From Prevotella sp. (GTDB lineage: Bacteria > Bacteroidota > Bacteroidia > Bacteroidales > Bacteroidaceae): a DNA stretch of 48,279 bases. Below are positions 1 to 8,100 of this stretch, piece by piece. Position 1 is the stretch's first letter; the number at the start of each line of letters is the position of its first letter. The DNA is taken from contig JALFRV010000046.1 in assembly GCA_022778905.1 (NCBI GenBank), positions 1 to 48,279 on the forward strand, written 5' to 3'. The notes under the pieces were generated by a model. That model had not been told where the DNA came from, searched no databases, and saw only the letters and a list, made by a program, of their open reading frames with translations. A program made the translations under genes and the position numbers.

Positions 1-111
1 CATCATCTCACCCCCTCATCCTCCCTTCATCCGCTCATCACCATCATCATCTCACCCCCTCATCCTCCCTTCATCCGCTCATCCCCATCATCATCTCACC
101 CCTCATCACCC
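1..111. repeat. 44-bp tandem repeat, about 2.5 copies
   Basis: The segment CATCATCTCACCCCC starts at 1 and 45, and recurs with one C missing at 89, so the period is 44 bp. The intervening part, with CATCCTCCCTTCATCCGCTC, is identical in the first two copies. One strand is almost purely pyrimidine plus A. The array may extend left of the window. No gene was recognised in 1-142. Confidence 0.85.
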
Positions 112-142
112 AACGTAACATGAATAATGTCGTGCGGAAGAC

Positions 143-172
143 TTGCGGCTTCTGAAATTTTTCGTATCTTTG
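143..172 (+). promoter_or_regulatory. Bacteroidota-type promoter of the acetyltransferase gene
   Basis: A TTG at 143-145 is followed after 19 bp by TATCTTTG at 165-172, matching the Bacteroidota -33/-7 consensus (TTG, TAnnTTTG). The start codon is about 95 bp downstream. Confidence 0.6.
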
Positions 173-265
173 CAGACAGCATGCACCTGCTCCCGAAAAT
201 CGGAATCGGATCCATGCGCCGGCAGGACGAAGGGTATGGCCGGCAGTCCAATAAAATGAGCGATT

Positions 266-532
266 ATGATTATGATCAAGCACGACGTGAAAGGGAACCG
301 GGGGACTTTCACGGCCTATGAAGACGACACAGAGGCAGGTATCATGACCTACGAACAAACCGACGCACACACCATCCTGATTGACCACACCGAGACCTAC
401 GAAGGATTTGAAGGACGCGGGATCGGCAAGGCTCTCGTCAAGGCAGGCATGCAATATGCCAAGACCGAAGGGCTCACCATCGTCCCCGTATGCTCGTTCG
501 CGCGGGCGGTGATCAAGCGAAGTGAACAATAA
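266..532 (+). CDS. Small GNAT-like N-acetyltransferase (YjdJ/COG2388 type)
   Basis: This 88-residue protein looks like the minimal GNAT fold of the COG2388 family. It has an N-terminal strand pair (HDVKGNRGTFTAYEDD), a central strand with TYEQTDAHTILIDHTET, then YEGFEGRGIGKALV, which resembles the acetyl-CoA-binding Q/RxxGxG/A loop and its helix. The C-terminal VPVCSFARAVIKR fits the family's final strand. Members are predicted acetyltransferases of unknown substrate. The start may be 266 or the second ATG at 272. The flavoprotein gene follows 54 bp downstream on the same strand, so the two may be co-transcribed. The family call comes from motif recognition only. Confidence 0.75.
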   Translation: MIMIKHDVKGNRGTFTAYEDDTEAGIMTYEQTDAHTILIDHTETYEGFEGRGIGKALVKAGMQYAKTEGLTIVPVCSFARAVIKRSEQ

Positions 533-586
533 AAACCAGCCTCCGCAGGCGGCGGGAATCAACAAATCAACATCAAGAAACAGCAA

Positions 587-1135
587 ATGAAGAAGATCTT
601 ATTCATACTGGGCTCCAAACGCGCCCAATCTTTCAACCGGCAGGTGGCCGAACATGTGGCAGCCGGCCTCAACGGACGGGCGGAAGTGGAATGGCTTGAC
701 TACAAGTCACTGACGTTCATCAACCAGGACGAAGAATTCCCCACGCCGCCCGAGGTGGCAAGAGTGCGCGAGGCAGTCATGGCTGCCGATGGGCTCTGGG
801 TGTTCACGCCAGAATACAACTACAGCTATCCAGCCATCGTGAAAAACCTGTTCGACTGGCTCTCACGCCCGGTGAACCCAGGTGACTACACCACTCCGAC
901 GGCCATTACAGGCAAGAAAGTGGCCATCACAGGCATCGGCGGAAAGGCTAAGACACAAGGTTGCCGTGAGAAACTCTGCGAACTTTTGAACTGTATCGGT
1001 GCTTCGCCGATGGAGCAGACGCTCGGCCTGCAGGCAGCTGCCGAGGCATGGCAGAGCAACATAGTCACCCTCGACGACGGGCAGAAACAGGAATTGGCAC
1101 AGCAGCAGGAGGCATTCCTTGCCTTCATCAGCTAA
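587..1135 (+). CDS. NADPH-dependent FMN reductase-like flavoprotein
   Basis: The 182-residue protein has a flavodoxin-like fold of the NADPH:FMN/quinone reductase family (PF03358). The N-terminal LGSKRAQSFNRQVAEHV matches the phosphate-binding loop GSxRxxSxNR. TPEYNYSYPAIVKNLFDWLSR at about residues 73-93 is the conserved TPEYN...P...KN segment that contacts the flavin. A GxGG stretch (ITGIGGKAKTQG, about 108-119) follows. It would reduce FMN, quinones or azo compounds in the cytoplasm using NAD(P)H; the physiological substrate cannot be read from sequence. It ends 26 bp before a strong hairpin that separates it from the convergent AraC gene. Length is normal for the family. Confidence 0.88.
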   Translation: MKKILFILGSKRAQSFNRQVAEHVAAGLNGRAEVEWLDYKSLTFINQDEEFPTPPEVARVREAVMAADGLWVFTPEYNYSYPAIVKNLFDWLSRPVNPGDYTTPTAITGKKVAITGIGGKAKTQGCREKLCELLNCIGASPMEQTLGLQAAAEAWQSNIVTLDDGQKQELAQQQEAFLAFIS

Positions 1136-1160
1136 GCGTTTACACCTTATTATATATATA

Positions 1161-1192
1161 GAAGCCCTGCATCCATGTGGTTGCAGGGCTTC
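1161..1192. terminator. Hairpin between convergent genes
   Basis: GAAGCCCTGCA (1161-1171) and TGCAGGGCTTC (1182-1192) form a perfect 11-bp stem with a 10-nt loop. It lies between the stop of the flavoprotein gene and the stop of the minus-strand AraC gene. There is no long U-run on the plus strand. Read on the minus strand, the hairpin is followed by an AT-rich run (TATATATATAATAAGG). It probably ends transcription in one or both directions. Confidence 0.6.
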
Positions 1193-1226
1193 ATCGCATG
1201 GTCGCGGCTGGATTGCCGTGCCGCTC

Positions 1227-2141
1227 TTACGCATTCTGAAGGCCTTCACGCTGGCACTCCCGATAGCGTATAGGCGACATTTTCATTACCTGCGAGAAGA
1301 GCCGGGAGAAGTAGTAGCAGTCATCGATGCCCACTTTCAGACTGACCTGATTGATCTTCATATCCGTCGAAGCCAACAGCTGGCAGGCCAACTGGATCTT
1401 CAGCTGATTGTAATAGTTCAGCGGTGACATGCCCGTGCGCTTCTTGAAGAGGGCCGCGAAATGTGATATGGAATATCCGGTGTAGGCCGCTATCTCTGAC
1501 AGGGTGACCTTCCGCTCGATGTGTTCCTTCATGAAGTGGATGGCAGAGTCGACCACATCCGTCTCCCCGGCGTTTGTCCGCCGGTAGAGCGTAAGATATC
1601 TCATCGAGGCGAGATAATAATGGAGCAGGCTCGAAGCATAGCGCAGGTTCTCGAGGCTGTATCCGTTCTCAAGCGTATGGAAGATGTCTTCGAAGAGATC
1701 ATTGCGCTCGAAGATGCGCGAGTTGACTGCCGGACTGATGCTCTGTGGCACTTGCGCTCCTTGCGCATAGACGTCGGCGTGGGGCCCGCAGAAGTGTACC
1801 CAATAGATGGTCCATGGATCTGCCTCGTCGGCTCCGTAGGCATGCGGGCAGCCTGCGGGCAGGATACAGTATTGATTGGCCGCCAGTCGGCATGTCTGAC
1901 CATCGGCGTGTCCGTCCGGCCCGTCCACTCTGAACCATCCGGATCCCTCGACACAGTAGATCAGCACATGCTGGCTGATGGGGTGCAGCCGCTCTCTGAA
2001 GTGGTGATCGGCATGCGGATAGTAGCCTATGTCAGTGATGTAGAGACTCGAGGTCAGCGGGTCGTTGCGCTCAATGTCAGTCACCATCGGCGGCAGGACA
2101 ATGGATCGCTCGCCGGTGAATCCGTCTTTCAGCTTCAGCAT
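1227..2141 (-). CDS. AraC-family transcriptional regulator
   Basis: The 304-residue protein has an N-terminal cupin-like sugar-sensing domain (about residues 35-140; AraC_binding type, with HPISQHVLIYCVEGSGWF and NQYCILPAGCPHAY) and a C-terminal AraC/XylS double helix-turn-helix (about 205-300). The DNA-binding part is clear: LSEIAAYTGYSISHFAALFK is the first HTH, and GIDDCYYFSRLFSQVMKMSP matches the family signature of the second. It is divergent from a sugar-porter transporter, with 123 bp between start codons. That suggests it senses a sugar and controls the transporter and the DUF5107 gene. The ligand is unknown. Confidence 0.92.
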   Translation of the reverse strand: MLKLKDGFTGERSIVLPPMVTDIERNDPLTSSLYITDIGYYPHADHHFRERLHPISQHVLIYCVEGSGWFRVDGPDGHADGQTCRLAANQYCILPAGCPHAYGADEADPWTIYWVHFCGPHADVYAQGAQVPQSISPAVNSRIFERNDLFEDIFHTLENGYSLENLRYASSLLHYYLASMRYLTLYRRTNAGETDVVDSAIHFMKEHIERKVTLSEIAAYTGYSISHFAALFKKRTGMSPLNYYNQLKIQLACQLLASTDMKINQVSLKVGIDDCYYFSRLFSQVMKMSPIRYRECQREGLQNA

Positions 2142-2155
2142 CTTATCTTTCTTAA

Positions 2156-2189
2156 GGATTATTCCGCTGCAAAAGTAAGAAAATAATCC
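2156..2189 (-). promoter_or_regulatory. AraC-gene promoter inside an inverted repeat
   Basis: On the minus strand TACTTTTG (plus-strand 2170-2177) matches the TAnnTTTG -7 element 28 bp upstream of the regulator start. It is bracketed by GGATTATT at 2156-2163 and its exact reverse complement AATAATCC at 2182-2189. This palindromic arrangement could be an operator, for example for autoregulation. The operator role is inference. Confidence 0.45.
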
Positions 2190-2234
2190 ATCTTTTCCAA
2201 CTCTTTTTCTATTTCATTTCCAGAAAAAAGCATT

Positions 2235-2242
2235 TATCTTTG
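2235..2242 (+). promoter_or_regulatory. -7 promoter element of the sugar transporter gene
   Basis: TATCTTTG at 2235-2242 matches the Bacteroidota -7 consensus, 22 bp before the ATG at 2265. No good TTG lies at the expected upstream distance, as expected for a promoter that needs an activator such as the divergent AraC protein. Confidence 0.55.
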
Positions 2243-2264
2243 CCATCATAAAAATTGATCAGAC

Positions 2265-3551
2265 ATGAAGCGAACATTCGTTTATTTTATCTGTATGGTA
2301 GCCGCATTGGGCGGACTGCTGTTCGGTTACGACTGGGTAGTGATCGGCGGAGCAAAGCCTTTCTATGAAGCCTACTTCGGAATTGCCGATTCCGCCGGCG
2401 ACCAGGGACTGGCCATGACCACCGCCTTGATAGGTTGCATGTTGGGAGCGATGGTATGCGGCAGCCTCGCAGACCGCATGGGACGGCGCAAACTGCTGAT
2501 GGTGGCGGCCATAGTGTTCATCCTTTCGGCCTACGCAACAGGTGCGGCCGACGGCTTCGGGGCCTTTCTCGTTGCCCGACTCTTCGGCGGTGTGGGCATC
2601 GGACTCGCGTCGGGACTGTCGCCGATGTACATTGCCGAGGTCGCACCGGCTGACATCCGCGGCCGGATGGTCAGTCTCAACCAGATGATGATCGTGCTCG
2701 GGATCCTCGCCGCACAGGTCATCAACTGGCTCATTGCCGATCCGATGCCCGCCGGGATCACCACGGAGGCGATCGCGCAGTCGTGGAACGGGCAGTCGGG
2801 ATGGCGCTGGATGTTCTGGATGCCGGTCTTTCCGGCCGCCGCATTCCTGATTCTCGCGTTCTTCATTCCAGAGTCGCCGCGCTGGATAGCCATGCGTGCA
2901 GCAGGCACGAAACAGGCCGGCCCAAGCAGCGGACCGGGCCTGCGCCAGCTCTTCTCCCGCCAATACGCGCGTCTGCTTGGCCTCGGTCTCTTCATCGCCG
3001 TGTTCCAGCAGTGGTGCGGGACCAATGTGATCTTCAACTATGCACAGGAAGTTTTCCACAGCGCAGGATATGAGATCGGCGACGTGCTGTTCAATATCGT
3101 CGTCACGGGCATTGCCAACGTGGTCTTCACAGTGATCGCCATCTACACCGTCGACAGGCTCGGGCGAAAGCCGCTGATGCTCATCGGCGCCGGCGGACTC
3201 AGTCTGATCTATGCCGTCTTGGGCTGTTGCTACTTCCTGCACGTCACCGGCGTGGGCATGATCCTGCTCGTCGTGGCCGCCATCGCGTGCTATGCGATGA
3301 CGTTAGGACCCGTCACTTGGGTGCTCATCTCGGAGATCTTCCCCGACCGGATCCGCGGCGTGGCCGTCGCGACCTGCACGTTCGCCCTCTGGGTAGGCAG
3401 CTCCACGCTAACCTATACCTTTCCTTTCCTCAACCGGGCATTAGGCAGTTACGGCACGTTCTGGATCTATTCGGCCGTCTGTGCCGTAGGCTTTGTCTTC
3501 TTCAAATACGGTCTGCGGGAAACGAAGGGACAGGATCTCGGTAAGGCATAG
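2265..3551 (+). CDS. Sugar-porter family MFS transporter (sugar:H+ symporter type)
   Basis: The 428-residue membrane protein has twelve predicted hydrophobic segments and the sugar-porter (SP) signatures. These are GGLLFGYDWVVIGGA in TM1, LADRMGRRKLL in the loop after TM2, PESPRW before the central loop, QQWCGTNVIFNYA in TM7, VDRLGRKPLM after TM8, and a C-terminal LRETKG in place of the usual PETKG. Family members such as XylE, GalP and AraE import monosaccharides with protons across the inner membrane. It is shorter than E. coli XylE, mainly in loops. The gene is divergent from an AraC regulator and precedes the DUF5107 gene by 79 bp. The sugar cannot be named from sequence. Confidence 0.92.
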   Translation: MKRTFVYFICMVAALGGLLFGYDWVVIGGAKPFYEAYFGIADSAGDQGLAMTTALIGCMLGAMVCGSLADRMGRRKLLMVAAIVFILSAYATGAADGFGAFLVARLFGGVGIGLASGLSPMYIAEVAPADIRGRMVSLNQMMIVLGILAAQVINWLIADPMPAGITTEAIAQSWNGQSGWRWMFWMPVFPAAAFLILAFFIPESPRWIAMRAAGTKQAGPSSGPGLRQLFSRQYARLLGLGLFIAVFQQWCGTNVIFNYAQEVFHSAGYEIGDVLFNIVVTGIANVVFTVIAIYTVDRLGRKPLMLIGAGGLSLIYAVLGCCYFLHVTGVGMILLVVAAIACYAMTLGPVTWVLISEIFPDRIRGVAVATCTFALWVGSSTLTYTFPFLNRALGSYGTFWIYSAVCAVGFVFFKYGLRETKGQDLGKA

Positions 3552-3630
3552 GCGGCCTCCGGGCCGGCCGAAAGAGGCTGCCGAAACAGTCATTTCAATC
3601 ATTCGTACATCACAAACAATCATTACAATC

Positions 3631-6600
3631 ATGGTAAAAGCATGGAGAGAAACAGTCATCATCCCGACCTACCGGGTCGGGAAGGCTGAAAAGAATCCCA
3701 TATTCTTAGAGAAACGCGTCTACCAAGGATCCTCCGGCGTGGTCTATCCCTATCCTGTCATCGAGTCTATAACCGATGAGAAGGAGGACGTGGCGTATCA
3801 TGCGGTCTATATGGAGAATGAATATATCAAGGTCATGCTGCTGCCGGAGCTCGGCGGAAGAGTGCAAATGGCCTATGACAAGATCAAGCAACGCCACTTC
3901 GTCTACTACAACCATGTCATCAAGCCGGCCCTTGTCGGACTGGCCGGACCATGGATCAGCGGGGGCATCGAGTTCAACTGGCCCCAGCACCATCGCCCTT
4001 CGACCTTCCTGCCGACCGACTCCACGATCGAAGAACATGCCGACGGGAGCGTCACCGTGTGGATTAACGAGCAGGAACGGATGTTCCATCAGAAGGGCAT
4101 GGCAGGCTTCACGCTGCGCCCCGGATGCGCTTACTTGGAGATAAAAGGTCGGCTCTACAACCGCACGGACATGCCCCAGACCTTCCTCTGGTGGGCCAAC
4201 CCGGCCGTGGCCGTGAATGATGACTATCAGAGCGTGTTCCCCCCTGACATCCATGCGGTGTTCGACCATGGCAAACGGGCCGTGAGCAGCTTCCCCATAG
4301 CTACCGGCATCTACTACAAGATGGACTACAGCGCAGGCGTGGACATATCCAATTACAGGAACATCAAGGTGCCTACGAGCTACATGGCCGTCAACTCCAA
4401 GTACGACTTTGAAGGCGGATACGAGAACGATACGCATGGCGGGATGCTCCATGTGGCATCTCATCACGTCAGCCCAGGCAAGAAACAGTGGACCTGGGGC
4501 AATGGTGACTTCGGCCGGGCATGGGACCATAACCTCACCGATGATGACGGACCGTACATCGAGTTGATGGCCGGGGTCTATACGGAGAATCAGCCCGACT
4601 TCTCCTGGCTGATGCCCTACGAGGAGAAGCAGTTCACGCAGTACTTCATGCCCTATCGGGATCTGGGCATCGTCAAGCAGGCCTGCAAGGACCTGATCAT
4701 GAATATCGCCGACCCGGAAGACCGTGCGGAGGGCGAAGAAGTAAGGTTAATGTTGCAGGCAACAAGCAAACAGCGGTGGCGGATGATGCTTACGGATCAG
4801 CAAAAGCATGTCTATTGGGACGAGACAGCCGTCTTGAGTCCCGACGAGATCTTCATTCGCGACATCCGGATCAATGGTGCGGACCGGCAAGGGCTCAGGT
4901 TTGCCGCCTGGAAAGTGTACGGGCAGACCGAGCAGAAAGCCTTGGGCAGGCCCCATCTGACGTGGGCGCCCGAGCCGGACGAGATCCGTCCGATCCCCGA
5001 ATCGGCCGAACCGGCGCTGCTCCCGCAGGAGATCAAGACCACGGAACAGCTCTATCTGACCGGCCTGCACTTGGAACAGTACCGCCACGCAACCTATAAC
5101 CCGGTCGAATACTATGAGGAAGCGTTGCGCAGAGACCCGCTCGACTATCGCTGCAACAACGCCTTGGGCCTGTGGTATGTCCGGAAAGGACGCTTCGCAA
5201 AGGCCGAACCGTATCTCCGCACGGCCCAAAAGGTGATCATGAAGCGCAATCCCAACCCCTACGACGGGGAGCCCCTCTACAACCTCGGACTGTGTCTGAA
5301 GTATCAAGGGAAGACGGATGAAGCCTACGAATGGTTCTGGAAGTCGACCTGGAACAAAGGCTGGGCAGACGCGGGGTATTTCGCCGCCGCACAGCTGTCT
5401 GCCCTTCAGGGGCGCTGGGAAGACGCTTTGGAGGAGGTGGACCGTGCCTTGATCCACAACAGCCACCATCACAAGGCGCGCGCCTTGCGGTGTGTCGTGC
5501 TCCGGAAGATGGCCGAATGCCGGCCCGGATTTGCCCCTGACGAAGACGGGCAGCATGCGCCGGCCGGAGGGAAGGGCATCTCCGGACCAGCCGGACCGGC
5601 ATCCGTGACGGCCGATTTCATGGAAGCATCGCTGCAGATCGATCCCTTCAACTACGGCGTACACTACGAGCGTTGGCTGCTGACCGGTGACCAAACGCAG
5701 CGGGAGCATCTCGCCACCCTCCTGCGGGGCGACATCAACAACTACGAGGAACTTGCTCTGGACTATGCGCAGGCCGGTTGCTGGCAGGAGACCGTCGACA
5801 TCCTGAAGGCGGCGATCCATGCGCAGGCCTCCTCGCCCATGACCTATTATTATATAGGATGGGCCTTGGAGCAGAGCCAGAAGCATGACGAGGCCCTGCA
5901 GGCATTCCGGAACGGCGAGCGCGCAGACAGCAGCTACTGCTTCCCCAACAGGCTTGAGGCGATCCTTGCCTTGGAATGCGTCAAGCGCAAAGACGCGCAG
6001 TGCAGCAAGGCACCCTATTATCTCGGTTGCCTCGATTATGACAAACGGCAGTATGATGTAGCCATCAGCAACTGGGAACTGTCGCTCGAGCGCAACCCGG
6101 AGTTCCCCACCGTCTGGCGCAATCTGGCCTTGGCCTATGCCAACAAGCGCGATGACTGGGACACGGCACGGCGATACATGGAGAAGGCTTTTGCCCTCCA
6201 TCCCGCCGACAGCAGGATCCTGATGGAGCTGGACCAGCTTTACAAACGTCTCCAAAGGCCGCACGCAGAGCGGTTGGCATTGCTCCGGCAGCATCCCGAG
6301 CTCATTGCGCAACGCGATGACCTGCTCCTTGAGGAGATCACACTGCTCAACCAGACCGGCGACTTTGACCATGCGATGCGCCTGCTTGATGCCCATCGCT
6401 TCCATCCATGGGAAGGAGGCGAAGGCAAAGTGAGCTTCCAGTACCAGCTGAGCAGGCTCTCGCTGGCGCAAAAGGCCATTGCCGGCCACGACTATGACCA
6501 TGCCATCGGGCTGCTCAGACAGTGTCTGGTCTATCCGCCTCACCTCGGTGAGGGCAAGCTATACGGTGCCCAGGAAAACGACTTCTTCTATTTCCTCGGC

Positions 6601-7050
6601 GTGGCCTATGCCGCCAAAGGCGACGAAGCGCAGGCCCGCGCCTGCTGGGAACATGCAGTGGAAGGTCCGCAGGAGCCTGCGGCTGCCATCTACTACAACG
6701 ACGCGAAGCCCGACAAGATCTTCTACCAAGGGCTCGCGCTGCTTCAGCTCGGCCGGGAGGAGGAAGCCCGCAGCCGCTTCTACAAGCTGATCAACTACGG
6801 GAAGAACCATCTCTTCGACCAAGTGGTGATGGATTACTTCGCCGTAAGCCTCCCCGACCTGCTCATCTGGGACGACTCGCTGCAGCGGAAGCATGAGATC
6901 CACTGCCGATACATGCTCGCCTTGGGCTACGCAGGCATGGGCGACCGACGGCACGCACGCCGTTATCTGCAGGAAGTGCTGTCGCTCGACATCAACCATG
7001 ACGGTGCCCGGCAGCTGCAGCGCTCGTTGTTCGGCTCGCCGGAAGATTGA
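3631..7050 (+). CDS. DUF5107 domain protein with C-terminal TPR repeats
   Basis: The 1139-residue protein begins at the ATG at 3631 (MVKAWRETVIIPTY). An in-frame upstream extension overlaps the transporter gene and does not look coding. Residues about 20-330 look like DUF5107, a beta-rich domain related in shape to aldose-epimerase-like (galactose mutarotase) folds; PELGGRVQMAYD and GGIEFNWPQHH are notable conserved-looking patches. After a linker, the rest (about 480-1130) is a series of TPR-like helix pairs, for example ALGLWYVRKGRFAKAEPYL and YNLGLCLKYQGKTDEAYEWF. There is no signal peptide, so it is probably cytoplasmic. Together with the AraC regulator and sugar porter this suggests a role in handling an imported sugar. 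The molecular function is unknown. Confidence 0.82.
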   Translation: MVKAWRETVIIPTYRVGKAEKNPIFLEKRVYQGSSGVVYPYPVIESITDEKEDVAYHAVYMENEYIKVMLLPELGGRVQMAYDKIKQRHFVYYNHVIKPALVGLAGPWISGGIEFNWPQHHRPSTFLPTDSTIEEHADGSVTVWINEQERMFHQKGMAGFTLRPGCAYLEIKGRLYNRTDMPQTFLWWANPAVAVNDDYQSVFPPDIHAVFDHGKRAVSSFPIATGIYYKMDYSAGVDISNYRNIKVPTSYMAVNSKYDFEGGYENDTHGGMLHVASHHVSPGKKQWTWGNGDFGRAWDHNLTDDDGPYIELMAGVYTENQPDFSWLMPYEEKQFTQYFMPYRDLGIVKQACKDLIMNIADPEDRAEGEEVRLMLQATSKQRWRMMLTDQQKHVYWDETAVLSPDEIFIRDIRINGADRQGLRFAAWKVYGQTEQKALGRPHLTWAPEPDEIRPIPESAEPALLPQEIKTTEQLYLTGLHLEQYRHATYNPVEYYEEALRRDPLDYRCNNALGLWYVRKGRFAKAEPYLRTAQKVIMKRNPNPYDGEPLYNLGLCLKYQGKTDEAYEWFWKSTWNKGWADAGYFAAAQLSALQGRWEDALEEVDRALIHNSHHHKARALRCVVLRKMAECRPGFAPDEDGQHAPAGGKGISGPAGPASVTADFMEASLQIDPFNYGVHYERWLLTGDQTQREHLATLLRGDINNYEELALDYAQAGCWQETVDILKAAIHAQASSPMTYYYIGWALEQSQKHDEALQAFRNGERADSSYCFPNRLEAILALECVKRKDAQCSKAPYYLGCLDYDKRQYDVAISNWELSLERNPEFPTVWRNLALAYANKRDDWDTARRYMEKAFALHPADSRILMELDQLYKRLQRPHAERLALLRQHPELIAQRDDLLLEEITLLNQTGDFDHAMRLLDAHRFHPWEGGEGKVSFQYQLSRLSLAQKAIAGHDYDHAIGLLRQCLVYPPHLGEGKLYGAQENDFFYFLGVAYAAKGDEAQARACWEHAVEGPQEPAAAIYYNDAKPDKIFYQGLALLQLGREEEARSRFYKLINYGKNHLFDQVVMDYFAVSLPDLLIWDDSLQRKHEIHCRYMLALGYAGMGDRRHARRYLQEVLSLDINHDGARQLQRSLFGSPED

Positions 7051-7112
7051 TCCGGACAGCAAACAGCCTATCTCCGACATCGGCGTACCAGGTTTCCGGA
7101 ACCGGCACACTC

Positions 7113-7155
7113 ACGGGGCTTGCATCTTATATATATCATAAGGTGCAGGCCCCGT
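7113..7155. terminator. Long hairpin downstream of the DUF5107 gene
   Basis: The arm 7113-7130 (ACGGGGCTTGCATCTTAT) pairs with 7138-7155 (ATAAGGTGCAGGCCCCGT) with only a few G-U pairs or mismatches, leaving a small AT loop (ATATATC). It lies 62 bp after the stop. No U-run follows, so it may be a terminator or an mRNA-stabilising hairpin. Confidence 0.55.
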
Positions 7156-7265
7156 TCCCGTTTGCGCGATAAGGAACAGCCGTCAGTCTCAAGCGGCCGA
7201 TCCGTTCGGCGAAGCCGGAGCCCTAATCCGACTCCGGCTGACCGATTATTTTTTTCGCCCGATGC

Positions 7266-7296
7266 TTGTCTGTTTTCGAGAAAAATACTACATTTG
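7266..7296 (+). promoter_or_regulatory. Promoter of the secreted-protein pair
   Basis: TTG at 7266-7268, a 20-bp gap and TACATTTG at 7289-7296 give a good -33/-7 match. The 5' leader to the first start codon would be about 110-130 nt. Confidence 0.6.
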
Positions 7297-7410
7297 CCAA
7301 CAGAAGCGCTGCAAAGATCTCGCGCAAAGTCTGCGGATCGGATCGGCGACTGTCAGCGGACATGGCCGGAGGAAACGATCTGCCCCAACGCCTGACCATT
7401 CACACGCGAC

Positions 7411-8067
7411 ATGAAAACCACGATAACCCGCATGGAAAAGAAACGAAATCTGAGTCTCCTCATCTGTCTCCTGCTCGCCCTGACCGTCCGCGCCGAAGTG
7501 GCAGAAGGCGTCATCTACTTCAAGGACGGCCATCAGTTGGAGGTCGGCGGTGATGACCGGCTCGAACTGCCGATGAAAGATGACGACGTCAAAGTCTTCA
7601 AGTCTTACTACTCGCGGAAGCGAGAGGAACAGCGCTACGAGCCCACCGGCATCGACTCCGTCGTCTGCTGGCATCCCGCCTCAAAGCAAGCGCGCTTCCG
7701 CCTCTGCATGGTACAGACCGTCGGATGGTGCTGGCTCTACATCGGGACACCCTTCATCCATGTGCTGGTCTATGCCTCCAAAGGCTACGCACTGACCGGG
7801 ATGGGCGGCATCTCGGCCACTCAGGTCGATCTGTACGGATCCATGTTCGGCCGGTTAGTGCATTCGAAGTGCGACTTCTACTTAGAAGCGCCGGGCAAAC
7901 CGCTGCGGAATCTCGGCAACGCCTATAAGAAAGCCGACCGGCAGTTTGTCGATTCCGTATGCGATTATGTGAAGGACGACCCTGTCACCGTGGCCCGGTT
8001 GCGCACGCTCATCGGCCGTAACCGCAGCCATTTTCTCATGGAACTCGCCGACTATCAACCCCTTTAG
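7411..8067 (+). CDS. Secreted protein of unknown function
   Basis: I do not recognise the family of this 218-residue protein. It starts with a positively charged stretch and a hydrophobic core (LSLLICLLLALTVRAE), which looks like a signal peptide. The start could be 7411 or the in-frame ATG at 7432 (MEKKRN), which gives a more ordinary signal length. After the signal a short beta-like segment (GVIYFKDGHQLEV) appears, followed by a Trp/Tyr-rich middle (VGWCWLYIGTPFIHVLVYAS) and a Lys/Asp-rich helical C-terminus. The next gene, 33 bp downstream, has the same plan (signal peptide, then xxLKDGKxVEG), so the two are probably distant paralogues in one operon acting in the periplasm or at the outer surface. 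Confidence 0.7.
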   Translation: MKTTITRMEKKRNLSLLICLLLALTVRAEVAEGVIYFKDGHQLEVGGDDRLELPMKDDDVKVFKSYYSRKREEQRYEPTGIDSVVCWHPASKQARFRLCMVQTVGWCWLYIGTPFIHVLVYASKGYALTGMGGISATQVDLYGSMFGRLVHSKCDFYLEAPGKPLRNLGNAYKKADRQFVDSVCDYVKDDPVTVARLRTLIGRNRSHFLMELADYQPL

Positions 8068-8100
8068 CCTCCATTAGCAACCACTTTAAAGATATCGCTT

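Noticed and set aside
3493..3630. Upstream in-frame extension of the DUF5107 gene
   Set aside because: It overlaps the transporter gene and reads as low-quality sequence; the ATG at 3631 begins typical protein.
4747..6543. A 598-residue minus-strand open frame inside the DUF5107 gene
   Set aside because: It is a shadow of the GC-rich sense gene; the plus frame has clear TPR repeats and the minus frame has no recognisable domain.
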